A stretch of DNA of 64,000 nucleotides from NCBI RefSeq assembly GCF_001767295.1, contig NZ_CP014944.1, forward strand, positions 3,844,001 to 3,908,000, given 5' to 3'. This document shows, piece by piece, positions 29,346-38,729 of this stretch (positions within the stretch are counted from its first letter, which is position 1; each line of letters begins with the position of its first letter). The notes under the pieces are model-generated. The model made no database searches and had not been told where the DNA came from. It saw nothing but the letters and a program-made list of their open reading frames with translations. A program made the translations under genes and the position numbers. The DNA is from Colwellia sp. PAMC 20917 (GTDB lineage: Bacteria > Pseudomonadota > Gammaproteobacteria > Enterobacterales > Alteromonadaceae).

Positions 29346-29639
29346 ATGAAAAACCGTAAAACTTATTCAAAAGAATTCAAACTAGATGCAATTGCTCTCG
29401 TTAGAGATCAAAACTACGCTGTAGCAGAAGCCGCTAGAAATTTAGATGTCAGTGCTCAAGTGCTTGGTCGATGGATCAAAGAAGCTGAAAACGATGATGG
29501 TCATGCTTTTAGAGGAAACGGAAAGCTAACGCCAGAGCAAGATGAAATCCGTAAACTTAAAGCCCAAGTAAAGCGCCTAGAAATGGAGCGTGAGATATTA
29601 AAAAAAGCGACGGTCTTCTTTGCCAAAGAAACGAAGTAA
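29346..29639 (+). CDS. IS3-family transposase OrfA
   Basis: The 97-residue protein has an N-terminal helix-turn-helix (YSKEFKLDAIALVRDQNYAV then AEAARNLDVSAQVLGRWIKE) and a C-terminal leucine-zipper helix (IRKLKAQVKRLEMEREILKK). Near its end the heptamer A-AAA-AAA-G (29600-29607) is in the correct phase for -1 ribosomal frameshifting into orfB. It binds the IS ends and regulates transposition. AACTGGAGATACAA before the ATG provides a ribosome site. Confidence 0.94.
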   Translation: MKNRKTYSKEFKLDAIALVRDQNYAVAEAARNLDVSAQVLGRWIKEAENDDGHAFRGNGKLTPEQDEIRKLKAQVKRLEMEREILKKATVFFAKETK

Positions 29640-30514
29640 AATACTCGTTCATTGCCCAACATAAGAAGATCTGGCCCGTGATACTGATGTGTCGCGTATT
29701 GGGTGTAAAAAGTAACAACTATTACAGTTTTCAAAAAAGAAAGGCTCAAAGGCCTATTGATACAACCCATCAAGAGATGCTGGAATGGGTGAAAGATATT
29801 GCAAAGTTTAGCGATAATACTTATGGCGAAAGACGTATTCAAAAAGCGTTAAATGCGCTCAGTTTTCCTGTTAGCCGCAGAAAAACAGCGCGATTAATGA
29901 AAGAAGCAAACGTTTGGGTACGTTACAAAAAAAAATATAAAGCAACGACAAACAGCGAACACAACAAGCCCGTTTACGTGAACGAACTTGAGCAAGACTT
30001 TGGTATGCAACAACCTAACCAAGCGTGGGTGCAAGATATTACTTACATATGGACTTCAGAAGGCTGGCTATACTTAGCGATAGTAATCGACCTATACTCT
30101 CGTAAAGTTGTTGGTTGGAGCATGGGTTCAAGAATGAAAGCTCAACTTGTTTGTGATGCTCTGACAATGGCAATGTGGCAACGAAAACCCAAGGCTGGAT
30201 TAATAGTGCATTCAGATCAAGGTGTTCAATATGCGAGTCATCAATATAGACGAATACTGAGATTACATGGCTTTGTTGGTAGTATGAGTAAGAAAGGTTG
30301 CTGCTGGGATAATACGGTAGCAGAGAGCTTCTTTGGTAGTTTAAAACAAGAACGTGTGCATTGGCGTAACTATCAAACCCGTTATGCCGCTCAACAAGAT
30401 GTGCTGAACTACATCACGATGTGGTACAACAGCCAAAGGCTGCACTCATATCTTGGTTATCAAAGTCCAAATATATTTGAATGTAAAGAAAGAGAATTGA
30501 AAAAGGTAGCTTAA
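29606..30514 (+). CDS. IS3-family transposase OrfB (made as an OrfAB frameshift fusion)
   Basis: The frame is open from 29606, just at the slippery A7G, and reads on through FIAQHKKIWPVILMCRVLGV into the catalytic domain. A nominal GTG start exists at 29678. The DDE triad is visible: D in WVQDITYIWT, D in LIVHSDQGVQYAS, and E in DNTVAESFFGSLKQE. It also has the family pattern YNSQRLHSYLGYQSP near the end. No internal stop is seen, so the element could be active. Confidence 0.93.
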   Translation, partial: SDGLLCQRNEVKYSFIAQHKKIWPVILMCRVLGVKSNNYYSFQKRKAQRPIDTTHQEMLEWVKDIAKFSDNTYGERRIQKALNALSFPVSRRKTARLMKEANVWVRYKKKYKATTNSEHNKPVYVNELEQDFGMQQPNQAWVQDITYIWTSEGWLYLAIVIDLYSRKVVGWSMGSRMKAQLVCDALTMAMWQRKPKAGLIVHSDQGVQYASHQYRRILRLHGFVGSMSKKGCCWDNTVAESFFGSLKQERVHWRNYQTRYAAQQDVLNYITMWYNSQRLHSYLGYQSPNIFECKERELKKVA

Positions 30515-30556
30515 CGAACTTAACTAGGTGTCTGAATTTAGTTGACCAGGTCAAAT

Positions 30557-31265
30557 AATGACTTACAGGGAAATCACCTAACCAATCAAAATTAGAATTT
30601 AAAGCGAACTTCTGCAAGTTAAACGTTTTATTTTTAGCGCATGTGTAGCATTTTCTATGTATAAATTAATTACTTAAATAATATTACTAAAATGTCGCAA
30701 AATGCACAAAACGGTCCTAATTTCGCTTTGAATTCACCACAATAAATAGTCTTCTTTGCCAGTCAGATTATTCGATTAATCGGTAATATTTATAGTCAAA
30801 CAATGCATATTTATATATGTGGATAACTATATCTTATCCTTTTAATATTGAGTCAGATTGTATTAGAGCCTTCTTCAACTAGCCAAAAACGGAAGTTAGG
30901 TTTATACCTGTATTTGAAATTTGTGCGCTTAAAACTGCCACATATAATTTAAAGATGTCTATTAATTTGCACCTAAAACCTTATTCAATAATTTGCGTAC
31001 AATTATCTACCCAACCTCAATAGCGGACATTAGAATCAACTAAGGCCCACATAAAATTAGAGTGTTAATTCTAAGGCGCTAACGTCCCTATTGCGAGATA
31101 GAAAATTATTCAAAGCGATTAACTTTACAAAGTGAACTATCAATCAACATAGGCCAGCGATAAAAAATTGAGTGTCACTCAGGTACTCACAAACGGCACA
31201 CTGATTGATAATGGCTATTGATGTTGGCAAAATAGACAAAATTAGGTTAAATTTAGTTTCAAGAT
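30557..31265. other. Gene-free AT-rich intergenic region
   Basis: About 700 nt between the IS3-family element and the binding-protein gene. I find no coding frame or RNA that I can support. It contains AGCGGACATTAGA at about 31023-31035, a sequence that recurs inverted at about 35000-35012. The promoter of the downstream gene pair must lie here, but I could not place it. Confidence 0.5.
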
Positions 31266-32501
31266 ATGAACCACTTACGAACCTTTTATATGCCTACTCG
31301 ATTTTTTTTATTGTACTTCTTTTTAGCGTCATATACGGCTTTAGCTGAATCAAATAAAAAGTTGGTTATCTATCATGATGCTGATTATTCATTAAATCAG
31401 TTATCGGCTAACGCTATGAAAATGGGCTTGCTTACCGCATTTGATGAAGTTAACAACGAAATACAAGGCTTTAGTTTAGAGCTGAAAGAGAAAAATCATC
31501 GAGGTAATATTAAACGTAGTTTGCTAAGCATGAAAGATTTTCTTAAAGATGAAAAAGCATTGTTTATTCTTGGTGGTTTGCACTCTCCTCCGTATATAAA
31601 AAATCGTACCTTTATTAATGAAAATCAAATTCCTCTTTTAGTCCCTTGGGCGGCAGGAGGGCCGATAACGCGTTATCCAAGCGCGAATAACTGGGTATTT
31701 CGCCTATCTGTTGATGATACCAAAGCAGGTATTCGCATCAGTGAATTTGCACTTAATAAACTCACCTGTAAAAATCCTCATTTGTTATTAGAAGATACCC
31801 CTTGGGGCAAATCGAATCAAAGCACTATGTCGTCTTATTTAAAAGATAAAGTACCTTTTGGTGTAAGCTTATTCGGTTGGAACATTAAAGAAAATTCAGC
31901 GCGTATAATGATCAGAAATATAATTTCAGACGATTATGACTGTGTCTTTCTAGTGGGTAACTTTAATGAAACTCATCAATTTGTCAATGCGATGGCGGCG
32001 ATGGAAAAAGAACAAAGAATTCCTATCATCAGTCACTGGGGAGCCACGGGAGGTGATGTCGATATGATATTTAATAAACAAGTTAAAGAAGCCATATCTT
32101 TTCACTTTATTCAGAGTTGTTATTCTCTTGCTTCGTCAAAGCAATCTTCATTTCAACGTTCAGTCATGGCAAGGGCAAAAAAGCTATTTCCAGAAGAGTT
32201 TAGCTCTCCAGAAACAGTTAAAGCGCCAGCTGGTTTTACACACGCCTATGATATTGGTCGACTGGCTATTTCGGCTTTACAACAAATAGAATTAACTGGA
32301 AATATGAAACAGGACCGTTCTTTATTCAAACAAGCCTTGGAGTCATTGCAACAACCCGTTCAAGGACTTATTAAAGAATATAACAAGCCGTTTTCTACTT
32401 GGAGTGAGCATCAACAAGATGCGCACGAAGCATTAAGGCTTGAAAACTTCTGCATGGCGAATTTTGGTGAGTCTAATCAGATTGACGTAATAGCAAATTA
32501 A
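31266..32501 (+). CDS. Periplasmic binding protein (type 1, branched-chain amino-acid-like)
   Basis: The 411-residue protein has an N-terminal signal peptide (hydrophobic RFFLLYFFLASYTALA, cut near residue 27; an inner ATG at residue 10 would give a more typical signal). The mature part follows the Leu/Ile/Val-binding fold: FILGGLHSPPYIKNRTFINE, IPLLVPWAAGGPITR, and GFTHAYDIGRLAISALQQI. No ABC permease or ATPase gene is nearby; instead a hybrid histidine kinase follows after 21 nt. It therefore probably delivers a ligand signal to that kinase, not an import substrate, in the manner of LuxP-LuxQ or TorT-TorS. The ligand is unknown. Confidence 0.85.
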   Translation: MNHLRTFYMPTRFFLLYFFLASYTALAESNKKLVIYHDADYSLNQLSANAMKMGLLTAFDEVNNEIQGFSLELKEKNHRGNIKRSLLSMKDFLKDEKALFILGGLHSPPYIKNRTFINENQIPLLVPWAAGGPITRYPSANNWVFRLSVDDTKAGIRISEFALNKLTCKNPHLLLEDTPWGKSNQSTMSSYLKDKVPFGVSLFGWNIKENSARIMIRNIISDDYDCVFLVGNFNETHQFVNAMAAMEKEQRIPIISHWGATGGDVDMIFNKQVKEAISFHFIQSCYSLASSKQSSFQRSVMARAKKLFPEEFSSPETVKAPAGFTHAYDIGRLAISALQQIELTGNMKQDRSLFKQALESLQQPVQGLIKEYNKPFSTWSEHQQDAHEALRLENFCMANFGESNQIDVIAN

Positions 32502-32522
32502 CGAGACGGTAAATTAAGCATT

Positions 32523-34952
32523 ATGAATTTTGTAGCTAAACTCAAAAGCAAAGCGGGACTTGCTTATTTAGTATTATTACTGGGATTTTTGTTTTCACTG
32601 ATAATAAATATTAATTTTGTTTCAGATCGTGCCGTTTCTTCTTTAACACAACTGCAAGAAAGTCATACCAAACTTCAAGCACAGTCTACTTTTAACAATA
32701 TTGAGAATTTTATTGAAAACCGAGTCAAGCTGCTAGCTGAACTCGGTGAATCGACCATGGTAACTTCGAGTGTTATGGGTGTTGATCTCGCTTCGGAAAA
32801 CTTGACCGACTTGCTTAATGACCGAAAGGTTTTGGGTTCGAAAGAAAATATTTATATCACCGATTTTACTGGTGAATTAATTTATCCAAAAGACTCAACA
32901 AAGTTTTCACCTGCTACGTTATTTGAAAACAAAATGGAAAAGAGAATTGAAAAAGCTATTGAAAAGATAATTGGCCAAGAGTCACCGCTTGTTTTAACGA
33001 TATTTAAAGACGCTGAGCAGCATTATTTTAGCCTCATCATGCCGGTTAAATATAATAACTATGTCGAAGGCATCATTAGCTTTGAGATAGTGAGTCAGTC
33101 AATTGAAACACTTTTGACGCAATTAACAAAAAATAATCATTATGCGGTTAGCTTTGTAAATAAAGGCGAGGTGGTTTTCCAAACGGCTCCATTAAATGAT
33201 TACTCCTTAGTATCAAAGTTCTCTATCGGTAATACGGTAATGGAATTAAATTTTTATACCTCAACAAGTCAACTGAAAGAAGAGAAAAATCAGTATGTTT
33301 GGCAAATAGGTACCACGTTAACAATAACCACCCTATGTTCTTTTGTGCTTTTAGCTTTTTTAATTCGTACATTGTTGATTAATCCATTAAAAAAATTGGC
33401 AATTTCTGAAATAAAAGTAAAAAAAAGTGAAGCAAGATATCAACTCGCGATACAGGGTAGTAATGATGGGATTTGGGACTGGAATATTGAGGAAAACAAT
33501 CTGTATTTGTCACCTCGACTATCTAGCATGATGGGCTATGGAGATGCCTCAGAACAGAAGTTAGAGAATGCGGATAAATTATTTATGAAATATATTCATC
33601 CTGACGACGAAGTCAAAGCCAAGCATACCTTACAAGAACACTTTAAGAAAAATATTCCTTTAGATTTTGATTTTAGGATGCGAGTCGCTGATGGTAATTA
33701 TCGATATTTTAGAATAAGAGGCATTGCACAAAAAGGACTTGATGGCAGAGCGATACGCATGGCTGGTTCTTTGTCTGATATTTCTGAATTAAAAGAACAA
33801 AGTTTAGCGCTTGAAAAAGCACTTGAGGACGCGGAAGGGGCAAACATTGCAAAAAGTGACTTTTTAGCCAATATGAGTCATGAAATACGTACGCCAATGA
33901 ATGGTGTATTAGGCTCATTGCAAATATTGAAACGAGATAACTTGTCTGAGTCTTCAAAAGAAATGGTTGAAATGGGTATTACCTCTTCAAAAAATCTACT
34001 TTCAATTATTAATGATATTTTAGATTTGTCTAAAATAGAATCCAATAACATTAGCTTAGAGTCACTACCTACCAACATAATTGAACTGTTTAAGTCTATA
34101 ATTGCCGAACTTTCCTTTTTAGGGGAGCAAAAAAAAATTGGCTTAGTATTTAATCTGAAAAAAGAGATGCATGCCTATTGGTTAGCTGATCCGGTAAGGT
34201 TGAGGCAAATTATTTTAAATTTAATTTCTAATGCAATTAAATTTACCCCTAAAGGGGAAGTAAATATTACCCTTAGAGAGCAAAATGAAACAGTAGTCTT
34301 TGAGGTAAAAGACACAGGTATTGGTATCTCTGAAGCTCAAATTAATAAGTTATTTAATCGCTTTGAACAAGCTGATGCTACAACCACTAGAAATTTTGGT
34401 GGCACAGGCCTAGGTTTACCTATTGCTAAACAATTGGCAAACCTAATGGGGGGCGAAATTACCGTAACCAGTGAAGAAAATATAGGCTCTACTTTTAGTG
34501 TGGTATTGCCGTTAAAGAAAACTGAACTGGAAAGTCATGACACGTTAGAATCGACGCAAGTACAAGCACCACATGCAGAGTCACTAAATATTATTCTAGC
34601 GGAAGACAATAGGATAAATCAGAAAGTTTTTAGTGCTGTGCTTCGTCCGACCAAAGCAACCATCCGTATTACCAATGACGGTATAGAGGCAATAGATGAG
34701 GTGGGTAAGTTATTACCTGATTTGATTTTTATGGATATTCAGATGCCAAATATGGATGGTGTTCAGGCTTGTGAAATTATTAAACAAAGTAATCCCGATA
34801 TTCCTATAATTGCTTTAACCGCTAATGTTATGACAGGCGATGTTAAAAAATATAAGCTGGCAGGATTTGATCATTGTTTAGGTAAACCGATTGATGTAAA
34901 TGAAATTTATACGCTATTAGAAAAATATTCTGCTACATGCGATGGCGAATAA
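32523..34952 (+). CDS. Hybrid sensor histidine kinase (periplasmic sensor, PAS, HisKA, HATPase, REC)
   Basis: The 809-residue membrane kinase has TM1 (about 10-31), a periplasmic sensor of about 230 residues, TM2 (about 262-284) and a PAS domain (about 305-420, with SNDGIWDWNIEENN). HisKA follows with phospho-acceptor His near 453 in FLANMSHEIRTPMNG. The HATPase has NLISNAIKFTP, DTGIGIS and GTGLGLPIAKQL. A C-terminal receiver carries the Asp near 737 in FMDIQMPNMDG. No HPt domain is seen, so phosphate must pass to a separate protein. It lies 21 nt behind the binding-protein gene, which supports a joint sensor. Confidence 0.93.
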   Translation: MNFVAKLKSKAGLAYLVLLLGFLFSLIININFVSDRAVSSLTQLQESHTKLQAQSTFNNIENFIENRVKLLAELGESTMVTSSVMGVDLASENLTDLLNDRKVLGSKENIYITDFTGELIYPKDSTKFSPATLFENKMEKRIEKAIEKIIGQESPLVLTIFKDAEQHYFSLIMPVKYNNYVEGIISFEIVSQSIETLLTQLTKNNHYAVSFVNKGEVVFQTAPLNDYSLVSKFSIGNTVMELNFYTSTSQLKEEKNQYVWQIGTTLTITTLCSFVLLAFLIRTLLINPLKKLAISEIKVKKSEARYQLAIQGSNDGIWDWNIEENNLYLSPRLSSMMGYGDASEQKLENADKLFMKYIHPDDEVKAKHTLQEHFKKNIPLDFDFRMRVADGNYRYFRIRGIAQKGLDGRAIRMAGSLSDISELKEQSLALEKALEDAEGANIAKSDFLANMSHEIRTPMNGVLGSLQILKRDNLSESSKEMVEMGITSSKNLLSIINDILDLSKIESNNISLESLPTNIIELFKSIIAELSFLGEQKKIGLVFNLKKEMHAYWLADPVRLRQIILNLISNAIKFTPKGEVNITLREQNETVVFEVKDTGIGISEAQINKLFNRFEQADATTTRNFGGTGLGLPIAKQLANLMGGEITVTSEENIGSTFSVVLPLKKTELESHDTLESTQVQAPHAESLNIILAEDNRINQKVFSAVLRPTKATIRITNDGIEAIDEVGKLLPDLIFMDIQMPNMDGVQACEIIKQSNPDIPIIALTANVMTGDVKKYKLAGFDHCLGKPIDVNEIYTLLEKYSATCDGE

Positions 34953-35405
34953 AAATTAGGCGATATAAAAATTTAATACCTAAAATCATATTAATCTAAT
35001 GTCCGCTTTGCTATTTTCTAATCAAATTAGAATTTTTGTCTTTATAGATTCCTGATGGAGTTTAGAACCATTCTCTTATCTAACGCATGGCTGATTTTCA
35101 TCGGTTCAAATGTCGCTAGATAAGCCAAGGCTAAAGTCTTCTTTCGTATCAAAGTGAACATAACACAGGGTTGTTTTGACCAGTGAATTAGGTCAGGTTT
35201 GTGGCTACTGCCCTTAGAGGTATATTTTAGAAGTTAGCTATTTCAACGTTTAATTAAATTTTTTGAAAGGCATTTTCGGCGCTTAAACGTAATAATTCCA
35301 GTTTCCGATTTTATTTAACGGTTTGCATCTTTATCTTACTTCTACAGTTATTCATATATTCCCTTACAAGCGTGAGATTATTTAGCTTTATATACTTTAA
35401 CTAAA
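34953..35405. other. Gene-free intergenic region
   Basis: About 450 nt with no supported gene. It carries the inverted copy of the AGCGGACATTAGA sequence near 35000-35012 (read here as TCTAATGTCCGCT). No hairpin terminator for the kinase gene was found. Confidence 0.5.
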
Positions 35406-35437
35406 AAAGTCCCAACATAAAAATGCTGGGACTTTAT
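35406..35437 (-). terminator. Terminator of recQ
   Basis: Stem AAAGTCCCA / TGGGACTTT, with an A-rich loop. On the minus strand it is followed by six T residues, 70 nt after the recQ stop. Confidence 0.85.
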
Positions 35438-35507
35438 TTAATATTATTATTTCTATCTTTATTTGTTAGTTTACAACTTTATTGAGAACCGACAATAAGC
35501 GTGTTAG

Positions 35508-37304
35508 CTAGTGTAGTAGTGCGATAATTTTTTCACCATAAAGCTCAAGTTTTGTTTTACCTATACCATTAACGTTTAATAGTTGCGCTGAGTTTTTGGG
35601 ATTAGCTCTGGCTATATCCATTAAGGTAGCGTCATGAAAAATAACGAATGATGGTACATTTCTCTCTTTTGCCCATAATGCTCTTTGTTGCTTCAGCTTT
35701 TCAAATACGGTTTCTTCTTGTGCTGATAAATTGCTGGCATTAGGTTGTTTTGATTTTCGCGCAAGCTTTGCCTTACCGTATTCTTTTACCTTGAGTTGTA
35801 TGGTCAGTTCGCCTTTTAATAAAGGTCGAGATTTTTCAGTAAGTTTTAAAGCGCCATATTCCATTTCTACGGCTAAATATCCCATTGAAATGAGTTGCCT
35901 AAACACCGTTTGCCATTCCTCTGCTTTGTGCTCTTTACCAATACCATAGGTGGACAGTTGTTGGTGATTGACCTGGATAACTTTAGGGGTTTGCTTACCT
36001 AGCAAGACATCAATTTGATGGCCTACGCCAAATCTTTGGCCCGTTCGATAAACGGTTGAAAGTGCTTTTCTAGCGGCAGCAGTGCCATCCCATGTTATGG
36101 GTGGATTCAAACAGTTATCACAATTTCCGCAAGGCTCAGCTAACGTTTCACCAAAATAATTGAGTAATACTTGCCGGCGGCAAGAGCACACTTCGCAATA
36201 ACCAAGCAGGGCATCAATTTTACGTTGAGTTATAAACTTGAACTGTTCATTTCCACTACTTTGACTTGTCATTTGTTTTAGCTTAATGACATCTTGCATG
36301 CCATACGCTAACCAAGTATTGGCGGGCATACCATCACGGCCTGCTCGGCCAGTTTCTTGGTAGTAGGCCTCAATACTTTTAGGCAAATTTAAATGGGCGA
36401 CAAACCTAACATCGGGCTTATCAATACCCATACCAAAGGCAATGGTGGCAACGATTATTATGCCGTCTTCTCTGAGAAAACGTTGTTGATTGCTATCTTT
36501 AATATTATTGGCCAAACCTGCATGATAAGGCAAAGCAACTTTTCCTTGTTCACTCAGCCATTGAGCTGTGGCCTCAACAGATTTTCTTGAAAGACAATAA
36601 ACGATACCGGCATCATTGTTATGTTCGGTATTGATAAATTTAAGGAGCTGTTCTTTGTTATTTTTTTGTTCACTGATCCGATACTGAATATTGGGTCTGT
36701 CAAAACTATGAACAAAGATTTTAGCGGCCGTTAAATTTAATACTTGAACAATTTCATCTCGCGTTTTCATATCCGCTGTCGCTGTTAAGGCAATTTTAGG
36801 CGTGTGGGGATATCGCTGGCTGATAATGGACAGTTGTTGGTATTCAGGTCTGAAATCGTGACCCCATTGTGAAACACAATGTGCTTCATCAAAGGCAAAG
36901 AGTGCAATGGTAATATTATCAATAAGGTTTAGAAAATAATCACTCAATAGTCGCTCTGGCGCAACGTACAATAAGTCGACATTGCCTGATCTTATTAGCT
37001 GCTCGACACGATTTTGTTCTTCATGGTCCTGCGACGAATTTAAAAACTCTGCTTTTACGCCTTGTAGTTTTAGCGCATCAACTTGATCTTTCATTAACGC
37101 TATTAGAGGCGACACCACTATGCCTACGCCATCACGAACTATCGCCGGTATTTGATAGCATAATGACTTTCCACCACCGGTTGGCATAAGCGTAAAAACA
37201 TCTGCGCCACTGATTAATTCACTAATTATTTTCGCTTGTTGATGTCGAAAGTCAGCGTAACCAAAGGTATTTTGTAAAACTGATTTTGCCGTATTGATAT
37301 CCAT
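35508..37304 (-). CDS. recQ: ATP-dependent DNA helicase RecQ
   Basis: The 598-residue protein is close to the length of E. coli RecQ. It has Walker [16 protein letters not shown] near residue 45, DEAH in [18 protein letters not shown] near 140, and the second RecA domain with [14 protein letters not shown]-type and [10 protein letters not shown] motifs. The zinc-binding region [17 protein letters not shown]...CGNCDNC lies near 370-395, followed by the winged helix and a C-terminal HRDC domain. It unwinds DNA for recombination repair. It is a single gene with its own terminator; the upstream 309 nt (37305-37613) hold no gene that I can see. Confidence 0.96.
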   Translation of the reverse strand: MDINTAKSVLQNTFGYADFRHQQAKIISELISGADVFTLMPTGGGKSLCYQIPAIVRDGVGIVVSPLIALMKDQVDALKLQGVKAEFLNSSQDHEEQNRVEQLIRSGNVDLLYVAPERLLSDYFLNLIDNITIALFAFDEAHCVSQWGHDFRPEYQQLSIISQRYPHTPKIALTATADMKTRDEIVQVLNLTAAKIFVHSFDRPNIQYRISEQKNNKEQLLKFINTEHNNDAGIVYCLSRKSVEATAQWLSEQGKVALPYHAGLANNIKDSNQQRFLREDGIIIVATIAFGMGIDKPDVRFVAHLNLPKSIEAYYQETGRAGRDGMPANTWLAYGMQDVIKLKQMTSQSSGNEQFKFITQRKIDALLGYCEVCSCRRQVLLNYFGETLAEPCGNCDNCLNPPITWDGTAAARKALSTVYRTGQRFGVGHQIDVLLGKQTPKVIQVNHQQLSTYGIGKEHKAEEWQTVFRQLISMGYLAVEMEYGALKLTEKSRPLLKGELTIQLKVKEYGKAKLARKSKQPNASNLSAQEETVFEKLKQQRALWAKERNVPSFVIFHDATLMDIARANPKNSAQLLNVNGIGKTKLELYGEKIIALLH

Positions 37305-37613
37305 ATTGATTTCCTTTTAACGCTAAACAAGTCAGTGAAATTAAATAGCATAGATTAAGTGACATTAAGTTAAGTGGTGAGCATTAAATAGCGGGTTAAA
37401 AGTTAAGTATCGCTAATGTTATCGCGTAACCTTGAGTATAGCAGCCAATGATTATTTACTTTTAACGAGCAAACCTATGATAAAGGTATCATCAACGTCG
37501 TTATAAATGAAGACGAGGAAAATGAGTCAACTATAAATTACGTTTGGCTAATATGGTCAACAGTTAGCTATTGGCTAAATACATTGCTAACACTCGTACT
37601 TCTATTGATGTTT

Positions 37614-38537
37614 TTAAGCACTGTGACGAGAGTCACGATATTGCTTTGGTGACATTCCTAGCGACTTTTTAAATAGGCGAGAAAAATAGTAAGGGTCGCT
37701 ATATCCCAAGCCCTCACTAATATCTTTAATAGTCTGTGAGCTATTATCAAGCTCAGAGCAGGCGCGTTGAATTTTCATATTAATAAAGTGCTGTATTGGT
37801 GATGTATCAGTGAGTTCTTTAAACTTCTTTGAAAAATGAAATTTAGACAGCTGACTGTAATGCGCTAATGTATCCAAACTCAACTCTTGATGAAGATTAT
37901 TGCGCATTAAACGTTCGACCGCATCAATATCAAAAGTAGAACTTTTATTAAAGTCAGTTAAACGCAACTGTAATGCCAAAAAGCTTAAGGTTTGCTGTAA
38001 AATATGAACCGCGTGAATAACATTAGTAGCGGTATAGCCGCGGCGACCTAGCGCTAATAAATTGTCAAAATCTCGGATCACTTCATCTACATTCCCGACG
38101 TGTGCTAGGCCATCATCCATTTTCATTAATAAACGTTCGGCAAAATTACTGGCGAGATCGCCTTTAAAATTTAACCAATAGACTTTCCCTGACTTGTTTT
38201 TAATTTCACTGTTATTTTCTCTATGAACGGCGGTAAATTTAAAACTCGCATTGGCTGGTATAATAACAAGATCGCCCGATTTAACTTCTCTGACTTTGTT
38301 TTTATAGTCTAGAGTTGCACTAGTCGATTGACAATAAAGTAAGCTGTGATGGTCACTGTTTTTTTTATTTATTTGATAGGCAATATCTGAATGCTTTCCA
38401 AGCGATAACGGATAAAGACTGGAGGTTAGCGGATGAACTTGTAATTTTTTCAATAAAAAAACGGGAATAAGTAAACGAATATCATCAATGATAGTTGCTG
38501 TTTTTATCGGCTTTGCTGACTTTGATTGTTGAAGCAT
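37614..38537 (-). CDS. AraC-family transcriptional regulator
   Basis: The 307-residue protein has an N-terminal AraC-type cupin ligand-binding domain (about 45-150, with VKSGDLVIIPANASFKF) and two C-terminal helix-turn-helices: LSLDTLAHYSQLSKFHFSKK, and IKDISEGLGYSDPYYFSRLF ending MSPKQYRD. It is divergent from the icmF operon with 192 nt between. Two direct repeats ATTACACCTA (38671-38680 and 38686-38695) over the icmF promoter are good candidates for its binding. It probably activates icmF and the following genes in response to a small metabolite; the ligand is unknown. Confidence 0.9.
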   Translation of the reverse strand: MLQQSKSAKPIKTATIIDDIRLLIPVFLLKKLQVHPLTSSLYPLSLGKHSDIAYQINKKNSDHHSLLYCQSTSATLDYKNKVREVKSGDLVIIPANASFKFTAVHRENNSEIKNKSGKVYWLNFKGDLASNFAERLLMKMDDGLAHVGNVDEVIRDFDNLLALGRRGYTATNVIHAVHILQQTLSFLALQLRLTDFNKSSTFDIDAVERLMRNNLHQELSLDTLAHYSQLSKFHFSKKFKELTDTSPIQHFINMKIQRACSELDNSSQTIKDISEGLGYSDPYYFSRLFKKSLGMSPKQYRDSRHSA

Positions 38538-38670
38538 AATTAATAAGCTACGCGTTTTTATTCTATAACAAGATAGTCCATCAAATTAGCAATAAAATCA
38601 ATGTTAATACCATTTTCTTTATGATTTAATATTATTAATAAAAAATATAAATAGCAATTCAGCACCAAAA

Positions 38671-38699
38671 ATTACACCTACAAATATTACACCTATAAT
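38671..38699 (+). promoter_or_regulatory. icmF promoter with direct-repeat activator site
   Basis: TATAAT at 38694-38699 is a consensus -10 element 30 nt before the icmF ATG. At the -35 position there is only ATTACA, which is part of a 10-bp direct repeat ATTACACCTA occurring at 38671 and 38686, 15 bp apart. A poor -35 covered by direct repeats fits an AraC-type activator, here the divergent regulator. Confidence 0.6.
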
Positions 38700-38729
38700 G
38701 GTGAGTAAGTTAATAAAAGAGAATTCAAA

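Larger units (their letters stand above)
29283..30553 (+). mobile_element. IS3-family insertion sequence, intact, with AAT target duplication
   Basis: Imperfect inverted ends begin TGACATGGTC (29283) and, on the other strand, TGACCTGGTC (30553), and both continue to ACCT-AGTTAAG about 28 nt inside. AAT flanks both sides (29280-29282 and 30554-30556), a 3-bp target duplication typical of the family. Inside are orfA and orfB joined by a -1 frameshift site. A short palindrome AGTTAAG / CTTAACT (29312-29336) lies before orfA and may shield it from outside transcription. Confidence 0.9.

Noticed and set aside
25942-35012. Defence island or prophage in the accessory stretch
   Set aside because: Only two IS elements, two mscL genes and a sensor pair are present; no phage structural genes, restriction enzymes or toxin-antitoxin pairs were recognised.
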